From: Ruminococcaceae bacterium UBA5391
GTDB lineage: Bacteria; Bacillota; Clostridia; Oscillospirales; Acutalibacteraceae
Direction of reading: 5' to 3'
Assembly (NCBI GenBank): GCA_002410755.1
Contig: DHOL01000077.1
Coordinates: 1-61,191 of the forward strand
DNA length: 61,191 bases
Shown: positions 1-9,526 of the stretch, one piece after another
How the letters are laid out: the number at the start of each line of letters is the position of its first letter
Position numbering within the stretch: the first letter of the stretch is position 1
Made by a program: the position numbers and the translations under genes
The notes under the pieces: model-generated
The model's input: the letters and a program-made list of their open reading frames with translations, nothing else
What the model was told of the DNA's origin: nothing
The model's database searches: none

Positions 1-1
1 T

Positions 2-2491
2 AAGGCATTTGAGAAATACGGTGATACCGAGCTCGGCCAAATCGTCTATAAGCTCAATGGCAACAGCCTCAGCGGCCTGCATTCCGATATCTTTACCAAA
101 GACCCGGAGACCATTGCCGACAAAATCAAGAATATTATCAAGACTAGCGGCACGCTGAAACTTCCTTCCGAAATGCTCAGCGGCAGCGGCTATGCAGTCC
201 TTCGTGACGGTGAGGCAGGCAATTCCACAGGGGTAGGGACAACGTCCCTTGCTTTTGCCGATATGCCCATTCTTTCCGCCAGCGCGCAGGTAAGCACAGC
301 TTATCCGCCGACCGTCCAATTAAATGCGACTAAGAACGGGGATGAAGTTGAATTTTCTTTCAATTTTGCCGGTGACGAATCAAAACAGTACACCATGAAT
401 ATTGAAAAATGGAGGGCTGGATGGTGGGGCGTCTATGATGTTTATCTCAATGGTGTTAAGATTAAGGATAAACTGTCCTTTGTAGGCAGCGGCGCCGTAC
501 TGGATTCCCTCGGTGTACATTCCCTTAAAAATGGCACCAATACGCTTAAATTTATCTGCGTTTCTACGGACGCAAACTGCAAAATGGGTGTCCGTTTCCT
601 GAAACTTTCTGAATATCAAACAGGGCAGACAAGTACGATTATCCCCAATACCCAGCGTGACCTGTGGATGACATTCAGCAAGTGTTCCCAGCATCATCAT
701 GAAGACCTGCTGAACCTTGGCCTGGTAGCTTATCGCCTTGACCTGTTGCCCGACCTTGGTTACCCGCTGCGTGCCGACAGCAGTAATGAGCGTTTGCATT
801 GGGTTGACGGCACACTCAGCCATAATACAGTCCTTGTGGATGGGAAGCAGCAACTTTCCAATTATACCGCTACTCCGCTCCACTTTGACGATTCTGGATT
901 TGTAAAGCTGATGGATGTTGACTCTTCCCGCAGTTATGAATCAACTAAGACTTACCGTCGCACTTCCGCAATGATTCGGATTGATGACAGCAGTTCCTAT
1001 ATTGTTGACCTGTTCCGTGTTGCTGGAGGGAATAAGCACGAATTCAGTTTCCATGCCGGAGAATCTGTGGATAATAATGCTTCGGTGACGGGGCTGAATC
1101 TTACCAATCAGTCCGGCACATACGATGGGCCAGACACCACCTTCGGTGTTCTGCCGTCGGGTGAGAATTCTACAAGGAATCCAGGCTATTACTGGCTGAA
1201 AGATGTTGCAACGGATTCTTCCCCTGCGAAGCAGTTCAGCGTTGACTGGAATCTCCTTGATACCTACAATGTTCTTGGTAATGGCGGCCATGCTGAAAAC
1301 GGGATCCATGTCAAGTTAACCATGCTTGGCAATTACAACTCTGTTTCCCTGGCAAGCGGTATGCCGCCGCAGAAATCCGCTGACAGCCCAAAGACCTACC
1401 GCTATGTGGTTGTAAAGAATGAAGGCACTAACCTTAACAGTCTCTTTACTTCCGTCATTGAGCCTTACCGTGGAAGCAGCAATATTGCTTCCATTGAAGC
1501 GCTTCCGGTTACAGAAAATGGGAAAGAAGCTGACAGCAGCGTAGTCCGCGCTATTAAGGTCACACTGATGAACGGCCGTGTTGACTATATTGTCAATGCA
1601 CTTGACAGCACCCGTAAATTCCGTGTTGCTGATTTGTTCGATTTCAGTGGATTCTTTGGCGTGTACAGCCAGAAAGACGGCAAACTTGTTGCCAGCTACC
1701 TGAATGACGGTACCCAGATTGGTGATATGACAAGTTCTGTTTCGGCTGTTACCGGCAAGGTCAGTGCATTTACGAAAGGCCTCTCTACAGAAAACTATAT
1801 TGACATCCAGCCTGACCAGAAGGTTAATCCTTCCGATTTGGCAGGAAAAACTATCTATGTAAATAACGACCATACTCGCAATGCTGTTTACAAGATTGAT
1901 TCTGCTGAAGAGCAGAATGATGGGACGATTCGCCTGAATATTGGCGATGTTACCACAGTCCGCGCATGGGCCGATACCAGTGATTTCTCGAAAGGCTTTG
2001 TCTATGACCTTGCGGACAATGAGTCTTTCCGGATTCCGCTGACTTCTTTAGAAGAAGTGAAAGCGGCTCAGTACAGCCTGACGGTTCAGGCAGGGACCGG
2101 CGGAAGACTTGAGAGCGATCCGAGCGGCAGCTATGCGGCCGGAGCCGTGATTCCTTTGAAAGCAGTTGCCGAGAGCGGTTATCATTTCAAAGGATGGAGC
2201 TGTACGGCAGGAAGCGTATCGGATTCTACCAGCTTGAGCGCGTCCTTTACTATGCCGGACGGCAACGCTACGGTGACGGCTATGTTTGAAAAAACCAGCA
2301 GTCCCAGTGAGCCGAGTTTGCCGGCGAGCGGTGATAAAGGTGGAAGCATTACACCAGTAAGCCCCAAGACCGGAGATAACAGCAACATGATTCTTTGGCT
2401 TGTTATTTTGCTCGGTTCTGGTGTTTGCCTGGCGGCAGTTGCTGTACCTTACAGAAAAAGGAAGAAGTACGGGAAAAAATTAAACAGGTAA
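2..2491 (+). CDS. Cell-surface heparinase II/III-family polysaccharide lyase-like protein (5' end outside window)
   Basis: The reading frame is open from the first bases, so this is the C-terminal 829 residues of a longer protein. The stretch after nt 655 has the hallmark of the heparinase II/III catalytic sheet: a three-histidine run at nt 692-700, then LLPDLGYP and the SHNTVLVDGK motif. This family cleaves uronic-acid polysaccharides or alginate-like glycans by beta-elimination. A carbohydrate-binding-like beta region (about nt 320-600) appears to be inserted in front of the His motif. The tail carries one divergent InlB-type B-repeat (about nt 2060-2300, with the GYHFKGW motif), then SPKTGD, a hydrophobic helix and a basic end, which is a sortase-type wall anchor. 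The exact substrate cannot be told. A strong terminator follows, so the gene ends its transcript. Confidence 0.8.
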   Translation, partial: KAFEKYGDTELGQIVYKLNGNSLSGLHSDIFTKDPETIADKIKNIIKTSGTLKLPSEMLSGSGYAVLRDGEAGNSTGVGTTSLAFADMPILSASAQVSTAYPPTVQLNATKNGDEVEFSFNFAGDESKQYTMNIEKWRAGWWGVYDVYLNGVKIKDKLSFVGSGAVLDSLGVHSLKNGTNTLKFICVSTDANCKMGVRFLKLSEYQTGQTSTIIPNTQRDLWMTFSKCSQHHHEDLLNLGLVAYRLDLLPDLGYPLRADSSNERLHWVDGTLSHNTVLVDGKQQLSNYTATPLHFDDSGFVKLMDVDSSRSYESTKTYRRTSAMIRIDDSSSYIVDLFRVAGGNKHEFSFHAGESVDNNASVTGLNLTNQSGTYDGPDTTFGVLPSGENSTRNPGYYWLKDVATDSSPAKQFSVDWNLLDTYNVLGNGGHAENGIHVKLTMLGNYNSVSLASGMPPQKSADSPKTYRYVVVKNEGTNLNSLFTSVIEPYRGSSNIASIEALPVTENGKEADSSVVRAIKVTLMNGRVDYIVNALDSTRKFRVADLFDFSGFFGVYSQKDGKLVASYLNDGTQIGDMTSSVSAVTGKVSAFTKGLSTENYIDIQPDQKVNPSDLAGKTIYVNNDHTRNAVYKIDSAEEQNDGTIRLNIGDVTTVRAWADTSDFSKGFVYDLADNESFRIPLTSLEEVKAAQYSLTVQAGTGGRLESDPSGSYAAGAVIPLKAVAESGYHFKGWSCTAGSVSDSTSLSASFTMPDGNATVTAMFEKTSSPSEPSLPASGDKGGSITPVSPKTGDNSNMILWLVILLGSGVCLAAVAVPYRKRKKYGKKLNR

Positions 2492-2510
2492 CCTTCTTGT
2501 AAAGCAGGGG

Positions 2511-2560
2511 GGAGGCGGCAGCGGTTCATTCCGCTGCCGCCTCCTTCTTTGTGCTTTTTT
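2511..2560 (+). terminator. Rho-independent terminator of the lyase gene
   Basis: There is a perfect 14-bp stem (2511-2524 with 2531-2544) with a six-base loop, followed by a T-rich tail ending in six Ts. It lies 20 bp after the stop codon. Confidence 0.92.
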
Positions 2561-2623
2561 AGGGCATAATACTGAATCAGCTTACGGGGGAAAGAAAGCC
2601 TTCAGCCAGATTTATCCGGCGCC

Positions 2624-2652
2624 TTGCTTTACAAAAATAAAAAGGCTATAAT
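2624..2652 (+). promoter_or_regulatory. Possible sigma-A promoter for the ABC transporter
   Basis: TTGCTT and TATAAT are separated by 17 bp. A transcript from here would run antisense across the small minus-strand gene at 2728-2880 before reaching the ABC gene at 2948. The -35 is weak. The rest of the stretch 2561-2727 shows no other recognisable element. Confidence 0.35.
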
Positions 2653-2727
2653 TACCCTATCAGAGAATAAACTGCTTTATGGATGCCGTTTTCCATATCG
2701 GTTTGTGCCTTTTCCGTGAAGAAGAAA

Positions 2728-2880
2728 TCATGTTTTATTCCCTTCATCAGCAATCTTTTGTAAAATGGCAATCAGATCGGACAGACTATTGATTGTTACA
2801 TTGCGGGAAAGAATTTCGTTTTTTAACTCAATAGGCAAAGATTCAAACTGATTTTTAAGCTTAGGGTTTACATACGACAT
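2728..2880 (-). CDS. Small uncharacterised protein, 50 aa
   Basis: ATG at 2880 is preceded by an AGGTG ribosome site, and the frame runs to a TGA at 2728-2730. The product is 50 residues, begins MSYVNPKLKN, and looks like two amphipathic helices (FESLPIELKNEIL and SLSDLIAILQKIADEG). It has no signal peptide, no membrane segment and no cysteine. Codon use and the clean Shine-Dalgarno site argue that it is a real gene rather than chance. I do not recognise a named family. It is divergent from the ABC transporter at 2948 and may share that intergenic control region. Confidence 0.65.
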   Translation of the reverse strand: MSYVNPKLKNQFESLPIELKNEILSRNVTINSLSDLIAILQKIADEGNKT

Positions 2881-2947
2881 AGCAGCACCTCATTTCAGAA
2901 AGTAGTATGCCCAGTCGCCCTGGATAGATTCAAAGGAGAAATTTCTC

Positions 2948-5695
2948 ATGCTTCAAATACAGAATATCAGCAAGAAATATACGACGGGGAATCTGGTTCA
3001 AACCGCCCTTGACGGTGTTACCCTGAACCTCCGCGACAACGAATTTGTTGCAGTCCTCGGCCCCAGCGGTTCCGGTAAAACGACGCTTCTCAATATGATT
3101 GGCGGCTTGGACCGGTATGACAGCGGTGATCTAATTATCAACGGAATTTCCACGAAAAAATACAAGGACCGTGACTGGGATTCGTACCGCAACCATACGG
3201 TAGGCTTTGTATTTCAAAGCTATAACCTGATTCCACACCAGACTGTGCTTTCCAATGTTGAGCTGGCCCTAACCATTTCCGGAGTTCCCAAAGCTGAGCG
3301 GAAGAGGCGGGCTAAAAGAGCTCTGGAGCAAGTTGGGCTTGAAGATCAGCTCCACAAGAGGCCAAACCAGATGTCCGGTGGCCAGGTGCAGCGGGTAGCC
3401 ATCGCACGGGCGCTGGTCAACAACCCCGATATCCTTCTTGCTGACGAGCCAACCGGTGCACTGGATACGGAAACGAGCATTCAGGTCATGAATCTTCTGA
3501 AAGAAGTAGCAAAGGACCGCCTCGTCGTTATGGTTACCCATAATCCGGAGCTTGCGGAAAAATATGCAACCAGGATTGTTAAGCTCCGTGATGGAAAAAT
3601 CATGGACGATTCCAATCCCTATGAAGTGGACAGTACCAAACTGGCCCTGCCGAAGCACAGGAACATGGGGAAATCCTCCATGTCGTTTTGGACTTCACTT
3701 GCCCTGAGTTTTAATAATTTACGTACGAAAAAGGGCAGAACCCTGCTGACCTCTTTTGCCGGTTCCATCGGCATCATTGGCATTGCACTGGTTATTTCCC
3801 TTTCGGCAGGTGTCCAGCAATATATCAACAATGTCCAGAAAAGTACAATGGCTTCTTATCCAATCAAAATTGATGCAGAATCCATTGACTTAAGCAGCTT
3901 GATTAAGGATCAGAGTAAAAGCGGGAAGCCTGACAGGGAAAAAATATCCCATGGCCTTGATGCCGTTTATTCCGACAATCGGGCACTGGAGCGTGCATCG
4001 ACAGTAACAAAAAGCATTACAAAAAACGATCTGACAAAATTTAAGAAATACCTTGACAGCCCCACCAGCCCGATTAACCGTTATGTAGGCGAAAACGGGA
4101 TTATTTATTCCTACGATACCAAATTCGATGTTTACTCCTATGATTCAAAGGGGACTTTAGTCAATGCGGACGGCAGTACTCTGGTTTCTGCCGATACTTC
4201 CGGAAAAGCGACCAATCTGGTGAGCGGGCAAAAATCGGCTACGTCTACGAAACTGATGTCCGGCATTATGACGGGTACGAATACAGCCAGCCCGTTTTCT
4301 GAACTCCTTCCAGGGAATGGGAACACACTTGTCGGGAAAGTCCTGACGGATAATTATAAGGTCCTTTATGGCTCATGGCCTCAGAAGTACAATGAAGTCG
4401 TACTTGTGCTGGATGAAAATAATGAGGTGCCCATTTCTGTGCTCTATGAGCTTGGATACCTGCCTTCCGCTGATTACAAGGATATTGTAAAAAAGATTGA
4501 TAATGGCGAATCTGTTTCGCTCAGCACGAAGACTTTTTCCTATCAAGACCTGTGCGGTCAGACATTTTATATGCTCCCATCCTGTGATACCTATGAAAAA
4601 AACAGCCATGGGACTTTCGATCCGATTGCATCAGACAACGAAAAGCTGAAGGATTCTCTGAAAAATGCCGTCAAACTGAAAATCAGCGGCATTGTCCGTC
4701 CGATCCAAAAATCAGACAGCAATTTTATCAGCGGAAATGTGGGATATACAAGGGCACTAATCAACTATATTATTAACCATACGGACAGTAGTGCCGTTGT
4801 AAAAGCCCAAAAAACCACCCCGGAAATCAATGTTCTGAACGGTACCGCCTTTTCTCCGGCGGATGACAGCAAGAAAATTTCCGATATTAAGCTTTATCTT
4901 TCCAATCTTGGTGTCTCAGAAAAAGCAAAGGCTTTTCAGAAAATTATGCAGTCCTCCGGCAAAGCCTCTGCTTCCCTTCTGGCAAAGAGCGAGTCCGAGC
5001 AGGCGGCATTGCTTGACCAGTATCTGAAAAATCCGGATCGGTCCGTTATGCTCAAACTTTATGAAAGCACGATACCTTCCAGCAGCTACAATGATAATAT
5101 GAGCGCTTTCGGTGTTGTCAGCCTGGATGCACCGTCTTCCATCAGCATTTACACAGACAGCTTCCAGAATAAGGATAAAATTGCGGACTGCATCAAAGAA
5201 TACAATGCTTCAGCCGCTTCCGGCGACCAGATTACCTACACCGATTATGTTGCCCTCCTGATGTCTTCCGTCACCAATATTATCAATGTGATTTCCTATA
5301 TTCTGATTGCATTTGTTGCAGTTTCCCTTATCGTTTCCTCTATTATGATTGGAATTATCACCTATATCTCCGTCCTGGAGCGGACGAAAGAAATCGGGAT
5401 TCTGCGCGCCATTGGTGCTTCACGGAGAAATATCTCACAGGTTTTCAATGCGGAAACATTTATTATTGGACTGTGTTCCGGTATTATCGGCATCATCCTT
5501 TCCCTTCTGCTCCTGATTCCCGGGAACATCCTCCTGCACCGGGCAACCGGTTTGACCGAAGTCAATGCTTTCCTGCCTATAAACAGCGCAGCCCTGTTGA
5601 TTCTGATCAGTGTAGCGTTGACACTGGTTGGAGGCTTGATCCCGGCGTGCAAGGCCGCCAAAAAAGACCCTGTTACAGCGCTGCGGACCGAGTGA
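2948..5695 (+). CDS. MacB/FtsX-type ABC transporter, ATPase fused to permease
   Basis: This 915-aa protein fuses a LolD/MacB-like ATPase to an FtsX-type permease. Residues 1-230 carry Walker A GPSGSGKT (38-45), the signature MSGGQVQR (about 142) and Walker [13 protein letters not shown] (about 165). A first membrane helix lies near 268-288, followed by a roughly 490-residue extracytoplasmic region rich in Ser, Thr and Lys. Three helices and the FtsX core ([17 protein letters not shown]) fill residues 785-915. Such proteins act as mechanotransmitters or export peptides and antibiotics rather than importing nutrients. The start is fixed by AAGGAGAA upstream. There is no adhesion partner or two-component system next to it, so its substrate is unknown. 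Confidence 0.93.
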   Translation: MLQIQNISKKYTTGNLVQTALDGVTLNLRDNEFVAVLGPSGSGKTTLLNMIGGLDRYDSGDLIINGISTKKYKDRDWDSYRNHTVGFVFQSYNLIPHQTVLSNVELALTISGVPKAERKRRAKRALEQVGLEDQLHKRPNQMSGGQVQRVAIARALVNNPDILLADEPTGALDTETSIQVMNLLKEVAKDRLVVMVTHNPELAEKYATRIVKLRDGKIMDDSNPYEVDSTKLALPKHRNMGKSSMSFWTSLALSFNNLRTKKGRTLLTSFAGSIGIIGIALVISLSAGVQQYINNVQKSTMASYPIKIDAESIDLSSLIKDQSKSGKPDREKISHGLDAVYSDNRALERASTVTKSITKNDLTKFKKYLDSPTSPINRYVGENGIIYSYDTKFDVYSYDSKGTLVNADGSTLVSADTSGKATNLVSGQKSATSTKLMSGIMTGTNTASPFSELLPGNGNTLVGKVLTDNYKVLYGSWPQKYNEVVLVLDENNEVPISVLYELGYLPSADYKDIVKKIDNGESVSLSTKTFSYQDLCGQTFYMLPSCDTYEKNSHGTFDPIASDNEKLKDSLKNAVKLKISGIVRPIQKSDSNFISGNVGYTRALINYIINHTDSSAVVKAQKTTPEINVLNGTAFSPADDSKKISDIKLYLSNLGVSEKAKAFQKIMQSSGKASASLLAKSESEQAALLDQYLKNPDRSVMLKLYESTIPSSSYNDNMSAFGVVSLDAPSSISIYTDSFQNKDKIADCIKEYNASAASGDQITYTDYVALLMSSVTNIINVISYILIAFVAVSLIVSSIMIGIITYISVLERTKEIGILRAIGASRRNISQVFNAETFIIGLCSGIIGIILSLLLLIPGNILLHRATGLTEVNAFLPINSAALLILISVALTLVGGLIPACKAAKKDPVTALRTE

Positions 5696-5709
5696 CCGGA
5701 CAAGGTGCG

Positions 5710-7593
5710 CTAAGGTTTTTGTGGTTTGTCTTGGAGCAGCCTCAGAATTGGCCGGCCGGAAGTATCCAGATTCGTTTTCTGACTTAAATAAATTTCAACA
5801 AAAAGCTGACTTTTGGCAAGGTCAATATCGGTAAGAAAAGCATATAGAGCACGGCCGGAGTCCATCAGCGCAGCTGGGAATCTATTTTCTGCGCGGGGGA
5901 GATAGCCGAGGACGTAACCGTCATCTGTCGCGATGAGAATAGCATTGGAGTCATAGGCATTTTCTGGCTCACGGACGAGATACAGCATGTCGCCTTCTTC
6001 CAAGACACCGTCAACCGCCATCAGATCGCGGTAATAGGCACCTGCTATATGGGTTTTCAAAAGGAAAACATCTTCTGCATCTGGTTCGACCGGAGACGTG
6101 GGGAGTTCAACGTAACGCTGTTCTTTCGCTGACTTTTCATCCTTTCTGCCGAGAAGACGCAGAATACATTTTTTAACCTGCTTGGCAGGTTCATATCCCA
6201 GTGCCTTTTCCAGAGCGGGAATAACTTCAGCTCCCCAAAGCGTGCGGGACTGGCGCAGACCGCGGACTGCTTCTTTCCGGCAGTCCGGGAGACGGCAGTC
6301 AAGGCACCGAAGGAAAAACGGAAGGTCGGTAATCACTTCCAGATTCATTTCTTTCAGCAGAAGGCAAAGTGCCAGATCAGGTTCATAATCCTGGCTGATT
6401 TCATTTTCAGCCGGATTAAGCGCACCGCTGAATACTTTTTCCGGAAGGTTCGCTTTCATATAGCACAGAGTATCCTGAGTGTAAGTCCTGTAATTTTCTC
6501 CAATAAGATAATTAATTACCGAAAAGTCGCATGGGCTGTGCCATAGCATGGGAAGAAAATCGGTAAAATCCGGCTTCAGACCGTCGGCCCTTGCTGCATC
6601 GAGAATTTTCCTGCTTGAAAAAGAAGGATTCCGCATTTCACTGAGGATAATTCCATGCCATGTTTCGCGGTTCATTGCCCTCTGGCATTTTGCAAGGACA
6701 GACTGTACTGAGGATGGAGCCCAGCCGTTTTTTCCGGAACCTGATTTCAGTCCATCTCTCAGCGAGAGGGTAAGGCTTGCAGAAATTGTCTGTAGAGCAG
6801 AGTAGTCGAGAAAAGTTTGAGCCATTTCGGGCGCCGCCTCAGCGTATGCCGTTACAAGCGGCATAGAAGCTGTGAAATCGATAATTTTGCTATTCCGGAA
6901 AGCATTAGAAAACAGGCGTGAAAACGTCCCAAACACTTCTGCGCTGATCGGAAGACTTTTCATATAAGACACCATATCTGCATTTTCCAGGCAGATGATG
7001 GCAGCCATTTCGGGAAGCACGCTGTTTTTAGAACCTTCCAGAAACATCCACTGCTTCATTTCATCCGTCAGCGGGCGCATGGCACTGGTAACAGCCATTT
7101 TGGCATATCCGTCAAGCCTTTTTGCCAATTCAAACAGGAAGGACTCACGCCGGCTGAACGTTTTTGACGCCTCAACGACATACAGCGTATAATTTCCATC
7201 CGTCCCAAACTTTTGCAGGGCCGACCGCGTTTTTGCATCTTCATAGTTTGCAAGAATAAGAATGCCGAGTTTCACAGCTTCCTTCCCGTATTTTCCGCTG
7301 ACCAGCTTTTCCGCAAAGCTGTGGAAACAGTCCCGGTCAAAAATGCCTTCGGAAAAAAGAGAACGAAAGCGTTCATTTAGCCTCACAAAATAGAAGGAGA
7401 GGGGAACTTCTTCCAGCCTGTGGCAAAGCGTTTCCATTTTCGTTTCCGATGGTTCACTGAGACAAGCTAAAACAGCCGCCTTTTCAGTTTTAAGGGCTGC
7501 CTGTTCCTGAGCAGGCCCAGGCAGGCCTTCCCCCAAAAACGCGTTTGTAATATCCTGCTTTCCGGAATCATTTTCTGTTTCTGATAACTTCAA
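5710..7593 (-). CDS. HIRAN-domain protein with helical repeat-like body
   Basis: I place the start at TTG 7593, because AAGGGGGG lies at the right distance upstream; the frame stays open further upstream without a ribosome site. The product is about 627 aa. The C-terminal 100 residues form a HIRAN domain (HIAGAYYRD, LVREPENAYDSNAI, LGYLPRAEN). HIRAN is best known from Rad5/HLTF, where it binds DNA 3' ends, and it also occurs in bacteria as a stand-alone module. The preceding 500 residues are alpha-helical, with HEAT-like segments near residues 450-520 (CRKEAVRGLRQS, then EVIPALEKAL). No helicase, nuclease or membrane motif is visible. It is convergent with the ABC gene. A DNA-associated role is inference only. 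Confidence 0.8.
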   Translation of the reverse strand: MKLSETENDSGKQDITNAFLGEGLPGPAQEQAALKTEKAAVLACLSEPSETKMETLCHRLEEVPLSFYFVRLNERFRSLFSEGIFDRDCFHSFAEKLVSGKYGKEAVKLGILILANYEDAKTRSALQKFGTDGNYTLYVVEASKTFSRRESFLFELAKRLDGYAKMAVTSAMRPLTDEMKQWMFLEGSKNSVLPEMAAIICLENADMVSYMKSLPISAEVFGTFSRLFSNAFRNSKIIDFTASMPLVTAYAEAAPEMAQTFLDYSALQTISASLTLSLRDGLKSGSGKNGWAPSSVQSVLAKCQRAMNRETWHGIILSEMRNPSFSSRKILDAARADGLKPDFTDFLPMLWHSPCDFSVINYLIGENYRTYTQDTLCYMKANLPEKVFSGALNPAENEISQDYEPDLALCLLLKEMNLEVITDLPFFLRCLDCRLPDCRKEAVRGLRQSRTLWGAEVIPALEKALGYEPAKQVKKCILRLLGRKDEKSAKEQRYVELPTSPVEPDAEDVFLLKTHIAGAYYRDLMAVDGVLEEGDMLYLVREPENAYDSNAILIATDDGYVLGYLPRAENRFPAALMDSGRALYAFLTDIDLAKSQLFVEIYLSQKTNLDTSGRPILRLLQDKPQKP

Positions 7594-7664
7594 AACAAAG
7601 CCCCCCTTTGATGAAAAAAGAAATCTGCTATAGATGCAGCCGTTTACTTTTATATAGATATGAT

Positions 7665-7715
7665 AAAAAAGCCGCACAGATGGCCGGCTTTTTCCGGTAT
7701 TCCATGCGGCTTTTT
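7665..7715 (-). terminator. Terminator downstream of degV
   Basis: AAAAAGCCGCA (minus strand) pairs with TGCGGCTTTTTT around an internal CCGG-AAAAAG-CCGG hairpin. It is A/T-flanked on both sides and lies between degV and the HIRAN gene, closing the degV transcript. Confidence 0.85.
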
Positions 7716-7742
7716 GAATAACAGCTTTTATAACATGATGTA

Positions 7743-8618
7743 TTAAGGCTGACGGTGGTCACACAGATAAAAGAACGTTAGAAGCCCTGGGCCACAGTGA
7801 GCACCTATGATAACACCAAGGCTTGAAATTGTGACCTTCGATACGGTCGGGAACGATTCTAAAATCTTTGAGCGCATGAATTTTGCGTCTTCTAAGCAGT
7901 CTGCGTGAAGGATATGAACTTCCTGTCCCTCTGGATGAGTAAAGTCACGCTTTATGCCATTCAGAATTTCAGAAAGCGCGGCCTTCCTCCCGCGGACTTT
8001 GGAAGTGACAACAAGTTTTCCATCATCCGTGACATACATCACAGGCTTAATGGAGAGCAGAGAGCCAACAAGGGCCGAAGCATTGGAAACACGTCCACCG
8101 CGTTTTAGATAGTTCAAGTTGTCCACCGTGAAGCGGTGCGCAATCTTCAGCTTATGGGCTTCTCCCCAGGAAATTACTTCCTCAAAGGACTTACCCTCTT
8201 CATGCAGGCGGACCATGTTCTGCACCAGTATTCCAAGCCCGCCGGAAACGCACAGGGTATTCATTACATAAAAACGCTGCTTTGGGTACTCTTTTTTAAT
8301 CTGTTCAGCGGCTTCGCCTGCGGCTGCATAGGAATGAGATAATTCGCGTGACATATCAAGATAAATGACATCTTTGCCTGTATCCATGAGCTTTTTAAAG
8401 AAAGCATAATAAGTATAAGAATTGATCATCGAAGTTGAAAGGAGGGCACCGGTACGCATCTGCTTGTAAATGGACTCGCGTGACGATTCGCGGCTGTCAT
8501 CTTCAAACGTTTTATCTCCGATCATATAGGAGTAACTGATGACCGGGATATTATGCTCTTCGTAAAATTCGTACGGCATATCGGCGGTAGAAGCCGTAGC
8601 GATGATGTAGTCTGCCAT
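7743..8618 (-). CDS. DegV family fatty-acid-binding protein
   Basis: The protein is 291 aa and starts MADYIIATASTAD. The ATG at 8618 follows AGGGGG at good spacing. DegV-family (FakB-like) proteins bind a fatty acid and present it to the kinase FakA for phospholipid synthesis. The N-terminal TASTAD Ser/Thr motif, RGGRVSNASALVGSLLSIKP in the middle and the C-terminal VIGAHCGPG glycine motif are typical. No FakA gene lies beside it. It follows the ABC transporter genes on the same strand but has its own promoter and terminator, so it is probably a separate unit. Confidence 0.92.
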   Translation of the reverse strand: MADYIIATASTADMPYEFYEEHNIPVISYSYMIGDKTFEDDSRESSRESIYKQMRTGALLSTSMINSYTYYAFFKKLMDTGKDVIYLDMSRELSHSYAAAGEAAEQIKKEYPKQRFYVMNTLCVSGGLGILVQNMVRLHEEGKSFEEVISWGEAHKLKIAHRFTVDNLNYLKRGGRVSNASALVGSLLSIKPVMYVTDDGKLVVTSKVRGRKAALSEILNGIKRDFTHPEGQEVHILHADCLEDAKFMRSKILESFPTVSKVTISSLGVIIGAHCGPGLLTFFYLCDHRQP

Positions 8619-8654
8619 ATTATACCCCCTGATTATAGAAATTATATAAGCCAT

Positions 8655-8683
8655 ATTATATCATTAAAACATAAAAATGTAAA
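8655..8683 (-). promoter_or_regulatory. Sigma-A promoter of degV
   Basis: On the minus strand TTTACA, a 17-bp spacer and TATAAT are found, with an extended -10 (TGATATAAT). The position is about 35 bp before the degV start. Confidence 0.75.
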
Positions 8684-8707
8684 CAGCGGGGATTCCATAA
8701 GGCATAT

Positions 8708-9526
8708 TCAGACTGAATTTCCGTCCTCGATGCTGATTTCGTCAAATTTTTCGGTCAGGTCGCGGATACCAACAGATGCCTTCTTGTTTCCGCAGACATC
8801 AAAAACGATATTTCCCCGGTGCATCATCAAAAGCCGGTCTCCAAAATTGGCGGCATATTTTAGGTTATGCGTTACCATCAGGGCGGTGAGGTGCTTTTCC
8901 CGGACGAAACGGTCTGTAAGCTCCATTATGGTTTCGCTGGATTTTGGATCGAGTGCTGCTGTGTGCTCGTCGAGGATCAGAAGGGAAATGGGCGTCATGG
9001 AACAAATCAGGAGGGCCAGGGCTTGTCGTTGCCCGCCGGAAAGATTTGCGACCGGCAGATTCAGCTTGTTTTCTAGGCCAAGTTTCAAAAGCTCAAGCTG
9101 TGAGCGGTAAAAGTCAATTTGCTTTTTGGAGATGCCTCTGGAGAGACCGAAACACTTTCCTTTATTGTCTGCAAGCGCAAGGTTTTCCAGCACGGTCAGT
9201 TTTGGGCAGGTCCCTGCGGCGGGGTTCTGAAATACCCGGCCAATCAGTTTTGCGTGGTGACATTCGGAAAACCTGCTGCTTTCCCTGCCGTCAATTATTA
9301 CTTCACCGGAATCTGGTGCTATGCTGCCGCAGAGGATGTTCAGGAGTGTTGTCTTGCCGGAGCCGTTACTGCCAACGACGACAGTAAACGAACCCCTGCG
9401 GAGGGAAAGGCCAAAGTCTTGGAACAGACTGATTTCACTGACTGTACCGGGATTGAAAGTCTTAAAGATATGGCGCATTTCCGCCAGATTATCAGACAGG
9501 GGCTCAGATTTGGGTTGGGTTGACAT
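8708..9526 (-). CDS. trpZ: ABC transporter ATP-binding protein of the Trp-regulated transporter
   Basis: The ATPase is 272 aa, with Walker A GSNGSGKT (52-59), signature LSGGQRQ (about 163) and Walker B LLILDEHTAALDP (about 190). The DEHTAALDP form is typical of ATPases that work with ABC_sub_bind-family binding proteins. The start overlaps the end of the permease by 23 bp and has AAGGAGGAAAAAACAGG just upstream, so the two are translationally coupled. With the permease and lipoprotein it should import an amino acid or related compound; the Trp T-box upstream points to tryptophan. The symbol follows the trpXYZ naming of predicted tryptophan transporters. Confidence 0.9.
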   Translation of the reverse strand: MSTQPKSEPLSDNLAEMRHIFKTFNPGTVSEISLFQDFGLSLRRGSFTVVVGSNGSGKTTLLNILCGSIAPDSGEVIIDGRESSRFSECHHAKLIGRVFQNPAAGTCPKLTVLENLALADNKGKCFGLSRGISKKQIDFYRSQLELLKLGLENKLNLPVANLSGGQRQALALLICSMTPISLLILDEHTAALDPKSSETIMELTDRFVREKHLTALMVTHNLKYAANFGDRLLMMHRGNIVFDVCGNKKASVGIRDLTEKFDEISIEDGNSV

